From contig DF239342.1 of assembly GCA_000507305.1 (NCBI GenBank), positions 155,292 through 219,291 of the forward strand: 64,000 bases of DNA, given 5' to 3'. The translations under genes and the position numbers were made by a program. The stretch comes from Breviolum minutum Mf 1.05b.01. Lineage: Eukaryota > Sar > Dinophyceae > Suessiales > Symbiodiniaceae. Of the stretch, positions 29,098 through 39,640 are shown piece by piece; position 1 is the stretch's first letter; every line of letters begins with the position of its first letter. The notes beneath the pieces were generated by a model, which saw nothing but the letters and a program-made list of their open reading frames with translations, did not search any database and had not been told where the DNA came from.

Positions 29098-29325
29098 TGA
29101 TGGTATATTATCGATATGATGTGGGGAAAATTGCTGTTCAACCCCAGTAACGAAGTGGCTAATCACAAGCTATTGGAATTTTGATGAAGCTTCACGAACT
29201 GGCTCTCCCCGTGTTTAGGGCAGGGGCCGAAAAAAAAACACAAAAAGATATGCATTGACAGCACATCGGGATGCCTTTTTGGGAAGTCTTAGTAGCCATG
29301 GGAATTTTCTAACGTCTTCTGCCTT

Positions 29326-29427
29326 TTGGAAACCACGAAACCACTGCCATGGTGGAAGGCTGCTCCAACACCAGCGGTGATGCTTGACCCCAATGTGATT
29401 CCAGGACTGGACCTTTACACCCTCGAA
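29326..29427 (+). CDS. exon before a 99-bp introner
   Basis: Reads PTPAVMLDPNVIPGLDLYTL and ends on a whole codon (Glu) at GTTTCACAT, the tip of the H element. The left edge is undefined; the open frame reaches 29326. Confidence 0.5.
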
Positions 29428-29526
29428 GTTTCACATAGCCATGAAAAATGGTGGGAAAGGAAGACGATCCTTTCCTATTGGGTTTTGGGTAACTTTTCAG
29501 GGGCTATGTTTGTTAAACTTTGGGAG
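29428..29526 (+). mobile_element. introner, family H, 99 bp, stop-free in frame
   Basis: GTTTCACATAGCC left, TTTGTTAAACTTTGGGAG right, core AGACGATCCTTTCCT. Frames on both sides join in phase 0 and the element itself is open in that frame. Confidence 0.75.
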
Positions 29527-29622
29527 GGTAATGACTCGAACATTTTGTATGTTTTCAGTGTATTTTTGTTAGCTGTCTGTGAGATTTTTGTGAACACTGT
29601 CGCTGGGAAGATAGGCGACTAG
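29527..29622 (+). CDS. terminal exon with a hydrophobic segment
   Basis: Continues from 29427 as GNDSNILYVFSVFLLAVCEI, then FVNTVAGKIGD to TAG 29620-29622. The hydrophobic run could be a C-terminal membrane anchor of the surface gene. Confidence 0.5.
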   Translation, partial: GNDSNILYVFSVFLLAVCEIFVNTVAGKIGD

Positions 29623-29820
29623 CTCACAATGCCGAGTCAATGGTAGACTGAAATATTGCAGCCAGCCGATCAACGAAGAGAGCCTTGTCGAATCAATTTC
29701 GGCTCAAGGAAAACTGCTATCAATTTCACAAAAGATGTCTTTTTCATGCTGAGATGATACTTTGACAAATCTTTGATTCCTTACAAACAAATTAAAAACT
29801 ACCAGCAAAAGCTTTTGAAC

Positions 29821-30012
29821 ATGCCCCCAAAAAATTTTGTGGCTCAAAAAAAACAGCTGTTGGAATATAAAGGATCAACTTTTGTCACTTCCGGCGTAGT
29901 GAAAGTCGGTGGAAGATCCAACGAAATATGGGCAGCTCGGTGTACCAAAAGCCTTTCTGAGCCAACCGCCACGGAGAAAGATGGCTGGTTCTGTGCCTCT
30001 TGGATGATATAA
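29821..30012 (+). CDS. small open frame, unknown
   Basis: ATG at 29821, 63 codons, reading MPPKNFVAQKKQLLEYKGST then VTSGVVKVGGRSNEIWAAR. It could be one exon, or the first exon of the channel gene. No family. Confidence 0.3.
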   Translation: MPPKNFVAQKKQLLEYKGSTFVTSGVVKVGGRSNEIWAARCTKSLSEPTATEKDGWFCASWMI

Positions 30013-30228
30013 ATTTAGATGTTACCAAAGATCATACCGAAATTCAGCACCTGCTTGATATTTTGGAAAGATTCCTTTTCATGCCAATCATGGTCATGTT
30101 TACTAAAAATCCTTTCTGAAGTGTGTTTTTTTGGAATTTGTTTTTTTGGTAGGATGCATTTTGGAGCTGTTCATCCTATCTACCTGAAGTTTGGGTGATT
30201 CTTCCATCAGCAGAGAGTGTTACTCAGT

Positions 30229-30348
30229 GCCCAAAACTAACGAATGACGATTGCTGGAAAATCCCACGAAATGAATGAGTCGATGTAATTTCCTCACTGA
30301 AAATGATAGAATTTTCCAAATGTCATGTGATCGTTTTCAGGGGTGTAT
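30229..30348. mobile_element. introner, family G, long
   Basis: CCCAAAACTAACGAATGACG left and CATGTGATCGTTTTCAGGGG right, core GATTGCTGGAAAATC. Confidence 0.5.
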
Positions 30349-30606
30349 GTAGTTTTTTGAACAGAACCCTCCTGTTGTTTGATCTTTTTTGGGGCCCTTG
30401 GGGGCTGGACGAGTTCCTAATCTTTCCAGAATTGAGCTGTAAAGTCAAGTCACTGTTTCACTACTCTCCTACAAGATTGAAAAAACATGCTAGAAAGGAA
30501 AGAGCTTATTTTGATATTTGATTCATTTGATTATTCGTAAACTAAATTCTTGACTCACAAGCCGCTTTACATTGTTTTGCTTTGACAGTACTCAACTTGA
30601 ACCAGC

Positions 30607-30776
30607 ATGATGTTTGTCAGGAATGATTGGGCAAATGCAGATGCTGAGATCGAACTGAGAGTGAAGAGCGGATGGCTTTCCAAAGAAGAAGGTCACCGAT
30701 TAAAGACTCTCTTGAAGATGGGAGAAACTCCAGAGCGAACAGTGACCGAAGAGTTTCTCAGTCAAACGCTTTGTCG
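30607..30776 (+). CDS. channel exon 1 (cytosolic N-terminal part)
   Basis: Reads NDWANADAEIELRVKSGWLS then KEEGHRLKTLLKMGETPER, a charged helical segment. The donor GTGCAG at 30777 leaves CG, which with G at 31047 restores Arg. The start is either the ATG at 30607 or acceptor TTTGTCAG at 30620. Confidence 0.65.
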
Positions 30777-33700
30777 GTGCAGTTTTTTTTTGCATATAAG
30801 ATTAGAAAACTCAAAGGTTTAGATGTGCAAATATTAAGACATTGTTTGACTTTCTTTTCATCGGCTAAACATTTTTTCTCAATCATCTTTATGTATTATA
30901 GTACCTACTATTATTCTGTATTATTTAGTACATATATAATATTGTTGAATTATATTATGATATTATCACTATTGTTATGTTTTGTTTGATCCTAGATGAC
31001 TATAGCAACTGACTCCCATAATTGCTATTTTTCCTGACTTTCCAAGGACTGAACACTGGACTCACTCATCGAATGTGATGCTGAAGGATATTCTCTTGCA
31101 CAAAGAACTGCCGACGCCATTCACCAAGTTTCTTGCAGCGATTGGTGTCCGTTGGCTACGACAAAAAATCAAAGACAATGATCTTCGTCGTGCTGATCCT
31201 GACTACCAAAATCCTTTTCCATTTCTAGATTTCTTGGTACATTCGGATCGTTTTGAGTCAGCAATGGGACTGATCATGCTCGCCAATGCCATTATGATTG
31301 GATTTCAAGTTTCAGCAGCTCAAGAAGAGAAAGATGCCAACACTTTGTATACAGTCTTCGATTTCATCTTTACCTTCATCTTTGTCTTTGAACTCTTTCT
31401 ACGGGCCTTGCCCGAGGCTAACGGGGGAAGGAAGGGGTGCCGTTGCTAACCAACCGTTTGCAGTTCTGAGGGTACCAACAAAAACAGACAAAAACAGTCG
31501 TAGGTCCGTACTATGACAGTCCAAAGAAGAGAGTTTTGAAGATGGAGATTCGGGGCGCCCCCTACTGGGCTGTCCAAGGATTGTCCAAAAATTGGGCCTT
31601 TTTTTGTCATGTCGAATGCACTTCAAACTGCCAGGGTTGGCGCTGGTGGTGCAAATTGTCCAATATTTTTGATGTGATTATTGTCCTTGCCACCAATGTC
31701 ATCCCGGTACCATGGCTGGATCAGAGTTTCCAAGGTGGTTGACAACCAAAGATGTTCAACAACTTCAGGTGAGTTTTTTTTTTACCTTCCCTCAAAACCG
31801 TTTGAGCTCGGTATCTGGAAAAGCTTCAGATGAATTTCCTATTCTGGGGAGTTTTTAGTGGTCTATCTTGCAGGCCTCCGTTTCGTCGTTTCGCAAGTTT
31901 CCTGGGGAACTTGACCTCCAGTTCAGCCGTTTCCCCACAAAGGCCACCGATGAATGTCCATGAAGATGGATGTTGAGGGAGAACTTTTTCCATGGGTGAG
32001 GTTTTTATGCTTCAGAACATGCAAAACTAGGGGTACCCCAAAATGGAAATCCCTGTTGACCTCCGGAAGCCCGACCCCACAAAGGCCACCTTAATGTCCG
32101 ATTGATGGATGTTGAGGGAGAACTTTTTCATGGGTGACAATTACCCTCCCTAAAACTAACATAGAACCTAAAAATGATGGTTTCCAATAGGATTTTCCTT
32201 TTCCAGGGGGTCATTTTCAGGTGCTATGTTAGTTTCAGGGAGGGTATGCTTCAGAACATGTGCCACAAAAAACTTGAGACCAGCGCATCAATCATGATTA
32301 CTAGGTATCGAGAAATTGAGAAGCGCTAAAAGTTTTCCGACGGGGGATAGCGTATATCTACATATATAAATGTACAGATTGACTGAGTGCGGCTGAGACT
32401 CCATACGGCTGCCAGAGCATTCAGGAGGTTTTTTGCTGGGGAAGTATCAACAACTTCCAGAGTCGAGAATCTGTTGTTGAAGAACCAAATTCTTTGAATA
32501 CTTCCCCGAAATTTCACATGGAACCTGAAAATGATGGTTTCCAAAAGGCATCTCCTTTTCCAGGGACTTCTTTTCAGGTTCCATGTTAAAATTCAGGGGT
32601 GTACACCATTTTGGTGATCTGTTCATAGATATTTTTTATATAATCACACCAACTTCGAATCCCTTTTTTTGCAGTTTTACATATCTTTGTATAATCTTTT
32701 GTTGACAAATCGGGTCCCATTTTCTCGTCCTCCTTTTTTTTCAAAGCAACCACACCATACCAAACCCCGAGGTAAACAAATCATTCCCATTCTTGTCTTC
32801 CTATTTTAAAGCCATACCATATCCATATATACCACGTTTTTTTCCATCGAACAAAAATATATCTCAAAACAGAAAACGCACCCCAATCGACACGAGGTTC
32901 GGAAAAACTTAGCGGCACAAAGTTATCTGTCTGGTTACAGGGTTACACCCAACCAACCCGAATCATATTGGGAAATGGTGGGTAAAAGGACCCCGAGTTG
33001 GTGGGTTTCACCCTTGGAGCGACATGTGCAGTTGAGAAAACTCATTCCTTCAGAAAAAAATCCCCCAAATAAGGCCTTACTTCTTTTCCGGGGGAAACTG
33101 TGGGTTCCCATGAAACCAACCCAAACATCCACTACTTGGATGTCGGAAGTTCGTAAATACATAGGTTATGTCATGTCACCCTATTTCTGTGTTTTTATTG
33201 GAAAAAAAGGGGCCCCCATAAGTGGGGCCCCACCAGAAATCCATCCAACCTCACCTCACCTTTGATCAACCCAACCGCACTTCCAAAAACCGTCCCAAAA
33301 CATCCCACCTAAAATTCTGAAACGACCCGAGGTTTGGATCCTTTTGCCTTTAGGCATCGACAATGCCATCGTCCGACCCTTCGCCGTCCTACGCCTCTTT
33401 AGGGCCGTGAAGCTGGGTCGTTTGATTCGGAAGTATCGACGCCTGAAGATTCTCTGGAATCTCTTCCAGGCTTTGGGAGTTTGGGGAGAGTTGGGAGGTG
33501 GTGGTTACCGGCCCTTACGTTAGGGGTAGATGTCAGGGTTAGATGGCTTGGCTGGTAAGAAAAAGGTAGGATTGAGTAAATTTAGGGTCCAGAAAAGAAC
33601 CAATAGATACTAGGTAGGGACTTGGCCCATCGATGTTTTCAATTACTGTACTTGGAATGAATCAACGGCGGCGCCGGGGCCTTTGGGGTCCCCCATTCAA

Positions 33701-36700
33701 GTTGGAGGTGTGGGGTGGAGTTTTGTTGAAGGTATGAGTTGGTGTTTTTTTTGTAGTTTTTTTTTTTTAAAAGAAAGGAAAAGGTGGTTATTTACCTGGT
33801 GATTTGGTGAGATATTTTTGGGAAGGTGGGTTGCTTTTGAGTGATGTTTTTCTGGAAAATTTGAAGGATTGCTTTTTGTCAATTGCCTTTTGACGGAGAG
33901 AGAAAGAAATTATTCTCAGTACAACAAATTCAGTACAAGTGGTTGTCAGTATTCAATGCAAATGTCTTAGTTCAGTCCAAGCTTTTGGAACTTCAGGGAT
34001 TGGCTTCATGAAAGTTGCACAAAATTGAGGTGTCATGATGTGTCTTTACTTGGAACTTATCATCGATTGTTTTTTCTTGAAACGCGCCTTGACCAGGGAA
34101 TGATTGGCAGTGGTCGTATTCTCATCTACACCCTGCTGATGATGGGCACTACATTGTTTATCTTCTCAGTCTTTGCTGTGGTGCTAATCACGAAGAATGA
34201 TGCTACGAAGGAGATCTTGGCATGAATTTCCGAAGCTGTGAGAGTTTTCCCAAGAAACCGCCTACGGCGAAAGGTTGTCATTCTACGGACGTCCCATGTG
34301 TTTTTCATGCCCTCAAACGTTCACTTTCAAGAGAATTGCCCTTTAATAATAGATATAATCAACAGAAACTTATGCATTCAAAGAAACAACACACACACAC
34401 ACAAAGTCAAAAGTTCAACCCTTTATTTTCGAAAATACCCCCTTTACAGCAGCAACTCGTTGTCAATGAAATGGTGGGAAAACAACTCGACAGGACCATG
34501 AACTCGTTTTACAGTACTTCCCTACAGTTCCAGAGGTCCGTCGGTCGGAGATCCGTCGGAAACAACTGCGATTCGAACGGTCCCAGTGGAAAAATAGACA
34601 CGAATCAAACATGTGGGATACTAAGTTAAGTTATGTTGTATATACAAGGTACAACCATGAGCCCCCAAAACCATGAAAAATAAAGGTTTTGGCCAACTAA
34701 AAACCAGGTTATTTACCATGAACATCTCTAAAAATGTAGGTTTGCGGGGCCCAGCTTATTATATGCTTCATCATGGTTTCCTATTTCCTCTTTTCAGAAC
34801 CTTCGAGGTTCCAAATTTTTGAAGCAAGTTCCGATTTCCCCCCATTTTGTGGAACCGGTTTAGCAAGGTGCAAGGTGCAAATCAGACAGAATTTTCACGT
34901 TTTGTTTTTGGTTTTTCACCGGAAAACATGCCGTTTTTTGGCCAATGTGTATGGGAATTTGTCTGTACAAGATGGGCGCCTACTAGTTATAAATGGATTT
35001 ATAACCCCTATGAATGGCCATATAAGTGGGTAACTGGGGTCATTACCTCTATTAGTGGAGTTGTAACCCTACTACTTATGACAGGTAGGGGCCCACTTTG
35101 ATAGAAGCTGCCAACGATTTCAAAAAATCCGCCGCATTTCTTTGCCACTGGACTTGCAACTGCTAGAAAAGGGGTTACACGGATTGGTTTCTGGAAGCAT
35201 CTCGGATAGCTGCCAACTCCACCTCTTCCCAATAAAAAAAACGTTCAACACTTAGGGTAGAACATGTGTTATACATAGTACCTGGAAAACAAGTTGCTGT
35301 TAATTTCCATCAACTTTACCCATAAAACCAGCCACAGTTGCCTAAAAAAAATGGTACACTAGGTTTTCTAGGTAGAGCCTTTTGTGCTTTACATTGACCA
35401 ACACAATTCTCTTTCTTTGGGCAGACAACTTGCAAAAAAAATCCCCAGTAGTTTGAAACACTTTGGATATGAAAATAATGGGCCAACAGTTTTTTGTTGG
35501 ATATATACCCAATAAATAGCCACCTTTTTGGTGTATATGGGGGTTGATTCTTAAGGGAACCCCCCCCCCCCCCCCATCCCAAGGCTTTTCCCATCATTTT
35601 CCCTTGGAGAATCTGGAAGGCCTTTTTCACTCTATTCCAGATCGTTACCTTAGACAGTTGGACAAGCCTTTCAAGACCACTGGGTGAAGCAAGCCCACTT
35701 GCCGGCTTGATCATCGTTACTTTGGGCGAAGATTGGGGGGGGAAGTTTTGGGGAAAAAGCAATGGTGTTTTTCAGGCGGATAAGCCTAATTGAAAGGTAG
35801 ATCAGTAGTATTATGGTAGAAATGTGACCTCCCATGTTTTGTTTTATGACTTTCTGTTTACCACTGACTTTGGGGGGCAAAGTCTGCCTTGTTCTTCTTA
35901 ACAGATGCGTCAGCCATACATGCAAAAATAGCACCTGAGTGCACATAATCCAAAACATTTGGACGGGTCTTGGGTTGTCTTGTGGGGGCCAATTTGTATT
36001 CAACAAAAACTCTAGCAGGCACAAGGTCCCATGGGTGGTTTTCGTTGTTGATCCATATGGATTTTTTCAGCAACTCAGAGTGGTCTCACGAGGAAAAACG
36101 GACAGACAGTTTGGATTCCGATGCCCATAGCAAAAGCTCTCTGCGATTTCAGGTCATCACGGTGTTGATTGTTGAGCTTTGTCTTATGAATTTGGTTACT
36201 GCTACGATTGTGAATGCTGCCTTTGAAAGACAAGCTGCAGATCATGAAATGGTTGCACGAGAGAAGAAGGACTCTTCGAAAACAACTGTGATATATGCAT
36301 TAGGGATCTCTAATGGCCATGATTCTGAGATGACCTTGTTCAAAAGACTTGCAAGTGTGAATGCCAGGATCATTTGTGGATGTGAGTACCAAACAATGTA
36401 AGGTACTTAAAGGGTCTTACAAGTTCGTTACAGTAAAATGTGGCATGACCAATCGATGAATGTCCTTCATTGAGCCCAAGAGAGCTACACAAGAACCCCT
36501 GCCAGGAGAAAAACGACAAGCTGATCGAGGACATTCGCAATCTTTTTGGTGAGATGGACAAACGAGGAACAGGGAGGCTAACTTATGATGAGTACATGAA
36601 TGCGGTGGAGTCGAATGACATGATCAAGACCAAATTCGTGACGCTGGAAATCGAGCATGCGGAAGAACTCTGGAATTTGATCGATGTCGGCAGCGGTGAA

Positions 36701-38579
36701 ATTGCCGTGAATCAATTTGCTCAAGGCTTGAGAATCATCTCGGAGGAGACCAAGGCGAAAGATGTCTTTGCCATCAATCGACGGGTTGGGAATGCTGCTC
36801 ATCGTTTGGATTCTTGTGTTTCTTGGAACGTTGAATGCTGCAAATCCAAAAAGCAACTCTTTAACATTTTGTATGCATGAATACATCACACAAAAATATT
36901 ATCAACATATAATAATGATATGATGATTATGATATCACATTTGATATGGAGTTTCAATGAGTTTGATATATACAAGTAGAGTTTTTGACATGTTTTGACC
37001 GTTTTTCTATGGACGAAAAAAACCCGATTTCGAGGTCCGACAGATGAATCGACATATCCGACAAGTGAAAGAATTCGAGGATGACATTGCTGCCATAACT
37101 CAACAATTGACACTGGCAACACGTGTGATTCGGCTTTTTTGGAAGCAGTGTGATTCCGCAAGTGTTTTTTTGTTTTACTTGATTTGATTTTGGGTTTACA
37201 AAAAACATCAAAAAACAATGTGCATGATTTTACTATATTTCACTGTAAATTTTTGTGGAACATTTTACATTTTTACGGTAGTAGGTTTTGTGGTGGCCAC
37301 CCTTTGACCAGCTGACCAGCTTGATTTTGTCATTGTGGCATTTGCAAACCAAGGGCATGGTCAATTTGATGCACAGCTGTGCGAGGTGCATTCCTCCAGG
37401 CCGTGGAATGCATGCATAGCATGCAGAGAGAGAGGAATTATGGTTGAACTCACAGAAGTGTTTTTTTCTTGTAAAATCAGACACAAATGGATGTAACATC
37501 ATGATATATTTTATATTACATGAATGTTGTTATATGCAATATAACAAATATATATGATGTATGTCTAAAAGCTCTAAAATATATGCAGATATTTCATGTA
37601 TTATAAATATATGGGTGTTTCCAAAAATAGGTACCCCAAATTGGATGGTTTATAATGGAAAACCCTATTAACATGGATGATTTGGGGGTACCACTATTTT
37701 CGGAAACCCCCATATATGTTCGGAGAGTATATAGAGGTTTATATACACATTGACAGCTTGATACATCCACCAAACTTCTACATGACAGAGCATGGCACCC
37801 AGAGCAGTGATCAAGGGCCCCTGGTTGTGGATTGGGTAGGGGATGAAACATAACCCAATCATGTGGGGATTATTTCATAAACCGTGAAATACGGATCCCT
37901 AGTAAACAAGCAGGATTTCATGGAAAGTATCCGGCCGCTTTTTTTGTTTTCGTGGCTCAGATGTGTCAGGTCAAGTTTTGATTTCTGAGAAGAAAGTGAT
38001 CGACAGCCATGACAAGCTTTTGGAGAACTGTCGACCATTGCTTGACCACAACATTGGGCAGGTGTGGTTGGGAAAGGCAAAATGATCATAATGATTCCAT
38101 TGTGGTACATTTTGATACACAAAATATCCATGCACAGTAAACATACCTTCGTCCCACAGACCCATATATGGATACCTATAAGGAAAGCGTTTTGCAAGAC
38201 TTCTCGCTTCCAACGGGGGTCATCAAACTATCAGTTCTTTTTTTGGGGGTCAAACAAGCAACAAAGTGGCTGGTCATTTTTATGGAAATTCCCTTAAACA
38301 TAGTGGATGGGTTTGGGTTGTTGTCATATAAAAACCGTACCATCCATGGGACGATTTGTATATTTACCTACCTGAATGGTTGATTTTTATGGTTTTCATG
38401 AGTCGGTTTATTTTAACAAATCGTCCGATGGATGGTATGGGTACATGACCCCTGGTCTAATGGGAACCTTTGATTCCAACACCGACGTTCAGGTCTCGCG
38501 GCTCTTTCGACATCGACGAGGTGGTAAGAAGCATGGCGTTCCGCTTCACGTTGGAAGCGAAATCGAGGAAATCGAATAA
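30607..38579 (+). CDS. single-domain voltage-gated cation channel with EF-hand tail
   Basis: Multi-exon gene for a membrane channel with one six-helix voltage-sensor/pore unit, the architecture of bacterial Nav, CatSper subunits and many alveolate channels. Traced exons: 30607 (or 30621)-30776, 31047-31413, 31635-31734, 33354-33478, 34097-~34220, ~35600-35715, 36153-36287, 36506-36763, 37035-~37122, 37961-38061 and 38493-38579. Nearly every junction keeps phase. S1 and S2 are in exon 2, S3 in exon 3, S4 (RPFAVLRLFRAVKLGRLIRK) in exon 4, S5 in exon 5, the pore helix with TLDSW in exon 6, S6 across exons 6-7, two degenerate EF-hands in exon 8 and a basic coiled tail in exon 9. The S5-pore turret exon was not found, and the true start may be upstream. 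Ion selectivity cannot be settled; an Asp in the filter suits Ca2+ or Na+. At least one intron needs a GA or GC donor. Confidence 0.8.
31047..31413 (+). CDS. channel exon 2: S1 and S2
   Basis: Acceptor CTTTCCAAG. S1 is FESAMGLIMLANAIMIGFQV and S2 is LYTVFDFIFTFIFVFELFLR, each a full membrane span with the acidic S2 residue expected of voltage sensors. The next exon begins at GWRWW, and no GT lies where the exon must end. The donor is GA at 31414 or GC at 31405; both keep phase 0. Confidence 0.85.
31635..31734 (+). CDS. channel exon 3: S3
   Basis: Acceptor AAACTGCCAG, reading GWRWWCKLSNIFDVIIVLAT, with the conserved N-x-F-D-x(2)-I/V signature of S3. One base is left at donor GTGGTT and joins GC of exon 4 to give Gly. 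Confidence 0.85.
32141..32248. mobile_element. introner, family H, inside a channel intron
   Basis: ACCCTCCCTAAAACTAACAT left, GCTATGTTAGTTTCAGGGAG right, core GATGGTTTCCAATAGGATTT. Confidence 0.7.
32499..32604. mobile_element. introner, family H, inside a channel intron
   Basis: CTTCCCCGAAATTTCACATG left, CATGTTAAAATTCAGGGGTG right. The core GAAAATGATGGTTTCCAA is shared with 32141. Confidence 0.7.
33354..33478 (+). CDS. channel exon 4: S4 voltage sensor
   Basis: Acceptor TTGCCTTTAG. Regularly spaced basic residues in RPFAVLRLFRAVKLGRLIRK, then YRRLKILWNLFQALG, the S4-S5 linker. Donor GTTTGG at 33479 in phase 0. Confidence 0.9.
34097..34220 (+). CDS. channel exon 5: S5
   Basis: Acceptor CGCCTTGACCAG in phase 0, reading GMIGSGRILIYTLLMMGTTL then FIFSVFAVVLITKNDATKE. 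The membrane span matches S5. No GT donor is visible before the stop at about 34225, so the exit is probably GA or GC. Confidence 0.8.
34658..34752. mobile_element. repeat family K, copy 1
   Basis: GAGCCCCCAAAACCATGAAA through GGTTTTGGCCAACTAAAAAC to GGTTTGCGGGGCCCA. A close copy is at 58266. Confidence 0.6.
34965..35100. repeat. GGTAACTGGGGT / TAACCCC repeat
   Basis: GGGCGCCTACTAGTTATAAA left and TTATGACAGGTAGGGGCCC right form imperfect arms. Related to 10690-10785 and 17885-17990. Confidence 0.4.
35561..35577. repeat. poly-C run
   Basis: An uninterrupted run of about 16 C lies just upstream of the pore exon. Confidence 0.85.
35600..35715 (+). CDS. channel exon 6: pore helix, filter and start of S6
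   Basis: Reads IWKAFFTLFQIVTLDSW, the pore helix and filter in the pattern (T-x-D/E-x-W) of single-domain Nav/CatSper-type channels, then PLGEASPLAGLII. Donor GTTACT at 35716 in phase 0 joins directly to the rest of S6. The left edge is uncertain by a few codons. Confidence 0.85.
36153..36287 (+). CDS. channel exon 7: S6 and proximal C-terminus
   Basis: Acceptor TGCGATTTCAG, 45 whole codons, reading VITVLIVELCLMNLVTATIV then NAAFERQAADHEM. The M/L-N-L-V-x-A-x-I-V core is a hallmark of S6 in this superfamily. Donor GTGATA. Confidence 0.85.
36506..36763 (+). CDS. channel exon 8: paired EF-hands, degenerate
   Basis: Acceptor CCCCTGCCAG, 86 codons. The first loop, DKRGTGRLTYDE, keeps Asp-1, Gly-6 and Glu-12 but has Arg and Thr at positions 3 and 5. 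The second, near IDVGSGEIAVNQF, lacks a proper 12-residue Ca2+ loop. It probably packs as an EF-hand pair with weak or no Ca2+ binding. Donor GTCTTT in phase 0. Confidence 0.8.
37035..37122 (+). CDS. channel exon 9: basic coiled tail
   Basis: Acceptor GATTTCGAG in phase 0, reading VRQMNRHIRQVKEFEDDIAA then ITQQLTLAT. Donor GTGTGA at 37123 or GTGATT at 37125. The tail resembles the exon ending at 6164. Confidence 0.65.
37610..37715. mobile_element. family E element
   Basis: ATGGGTGTTTCCAAAAATAG left, CTATTTTCGGAAACCCCCAT right, 106 bp. The cleanest copy of the family. Confidence 0.75.
37801..37960 (+). mobile_element. introner, family A, 3' end used as acceptor
   Basis: GAGCAGTGATCAAGGGCCCC left and TTTTTGTTTTCGTGGCTCAG right. 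The final AG directly precedes the open exon at 37961. The GT tip is lost, so the intron donor is upstream. Confidence 0.7.
37961..38061 (+). CDS. channel exon 10 (probable)
   Basis: One base from exon 9 plus AT, then VSGQVLISEKKVIDSHDKLL and ENCRPLLDHNIGQ, donor GTGTGG on a codon boundary. Charged helical tail, consistent with a cytosolic C-terminus. Confidence 0.55.
38335..38450. mobile_element. family C element, long
   Basis: CCGTACCATCCATGGGACGA left and TCGTCCGATGGATGGTATGG right, core TGAATGGTTGATTTTTATGG. Confidence 0.65.
38493..38579 (+). CDS. channel terminal exon (probable)
   Basis: Acceptor CCGACGTTCAG. In the phase left by exon 10 it reads VSRLFRHRRGGKKHGVPLHV then GSEIEEIE to TAA. 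A competing frame, SFDIDEVVRSMAFRFTLEAK ending at 38586, is equally protein-like and cannot be excluded. Confidence 0.5.
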   Translation, partial: VSRLFRHRRGGKKHGVPLHVGSEIEEIE

Positions 38580-39420
38580 GGTTTGAAAAGGTAATCGAAC
38601 CTTTTCGAACCCCCGCCAAAAAAGGAAACAGGTGTGAACAATTCCTAAAAGAATATGACTTTTCACAATTTTACTTTTAAGATACTCGTGACACTAAATG
38701 AATCTGAGATTTTAGTTGCAATTTCTGCATGTTCATTGTGTTTATGAGGAGCAAAATGGTTTTGAGACATCTCCAAAAATACTTGAAGTTAATAGTGAGA
38801 TAAAACCCCAATGGTGTAACTTATCAAAGCAACAAAAAATCAACTCACACCTGTTGCCTTTTTGGCATTTGTTTTGATCTCCAAAAAATTATGCAGCTTT
38901 CCATGATCCAACTGAAACCGGGGACAGTGAAAAACGCGTTCCGTGTTGAGTATTAAAGATTCCGAGCCATGAAAAGGCTTGGATATTAAACAACCAGCTT
39001 TATACTGGAATCTTAATCCATTAACAGCCTGTTGAGAAAAAAACACTCCAGGCATGATTTGCACGGAGATGTGCAGGTCAGGTCACCCTGTATCATAGCT
39101 TCCACCATTAAAAAAGAAGGGGTACCCTATGCAAAATCAACAAAAGAATTGGAGAAAACTAGGAAACTGCTAAAGCTTTGCTCAAAATGTGGAAATGTGG
39201 AAGCCTAATCTGTTGAAATATGTCACCGCAAAATGGAGGGTTTCCACGTTACAAAAATTTGGAGAAGGGTAGGAAGCTTCATTGTGGTGACTTTTTTCTT
39301 TCTTGAAAAGTGGAAATGTGGGTTCAAGTTCTATCACTAGCAGAGGTGTAAAGATGACAACCAATCTGGACGAAGGAAGTCTAAAGTAGAGTACATGGAA
39401 ATACTAAAACGCTTTAAAAG

Positions 39421-39452
39421 ACTCTCTCTCTCTCTTTCTATATATATATATA
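39421..39452. repeat. (CT)n and (TA)n microsatellite
   Basis: CTCTCTCTCTCT followed by TATATATATATATA. Confidence 0.8.
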
Positions 39453-39538
39453 TACTAAAAACACAGGGTCCGTTCCGTTGCCATGAATTTGCTTGACCAA
39501 TTTACCTATTTTTTTCGAAAAAAAATCAAATCGCAGTG

Positions 39539-39640
39539 ATGACCGACCCGTCACACCTGATCGGCGTCTCCGATCGGCCGAAGTGGCCTGGCTCTCGAAA
39601 AACACCCCGCGAAGCGGGGAAGAGGGGACCCAACAGTTTA
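39539..39640 (+). CDS. possible first coding exon of a small basic gene
   Basis: AAATCGCAG is followed two bases later by ATG. The frame reads MTDPSHLIGVSDRPKWPGSR then KTPREAGKRGPNSL. An AG so close to an ATG suits a trans-splice acceptor. A family A element follows. Confidence 0.4.

Larger units (their letters stand above)
31735..33353 (+). other. intron between S3 and S4 exons
   Basis: GTGGTT...GCCTTTAG, 1619 bp. Contains two family H elements (32141 and 32499) and a repeated CCACAAAGGCCACC...GATGGATGTTGAGGGAG segment at about 31935 and 32080. Confidence 0.7.
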
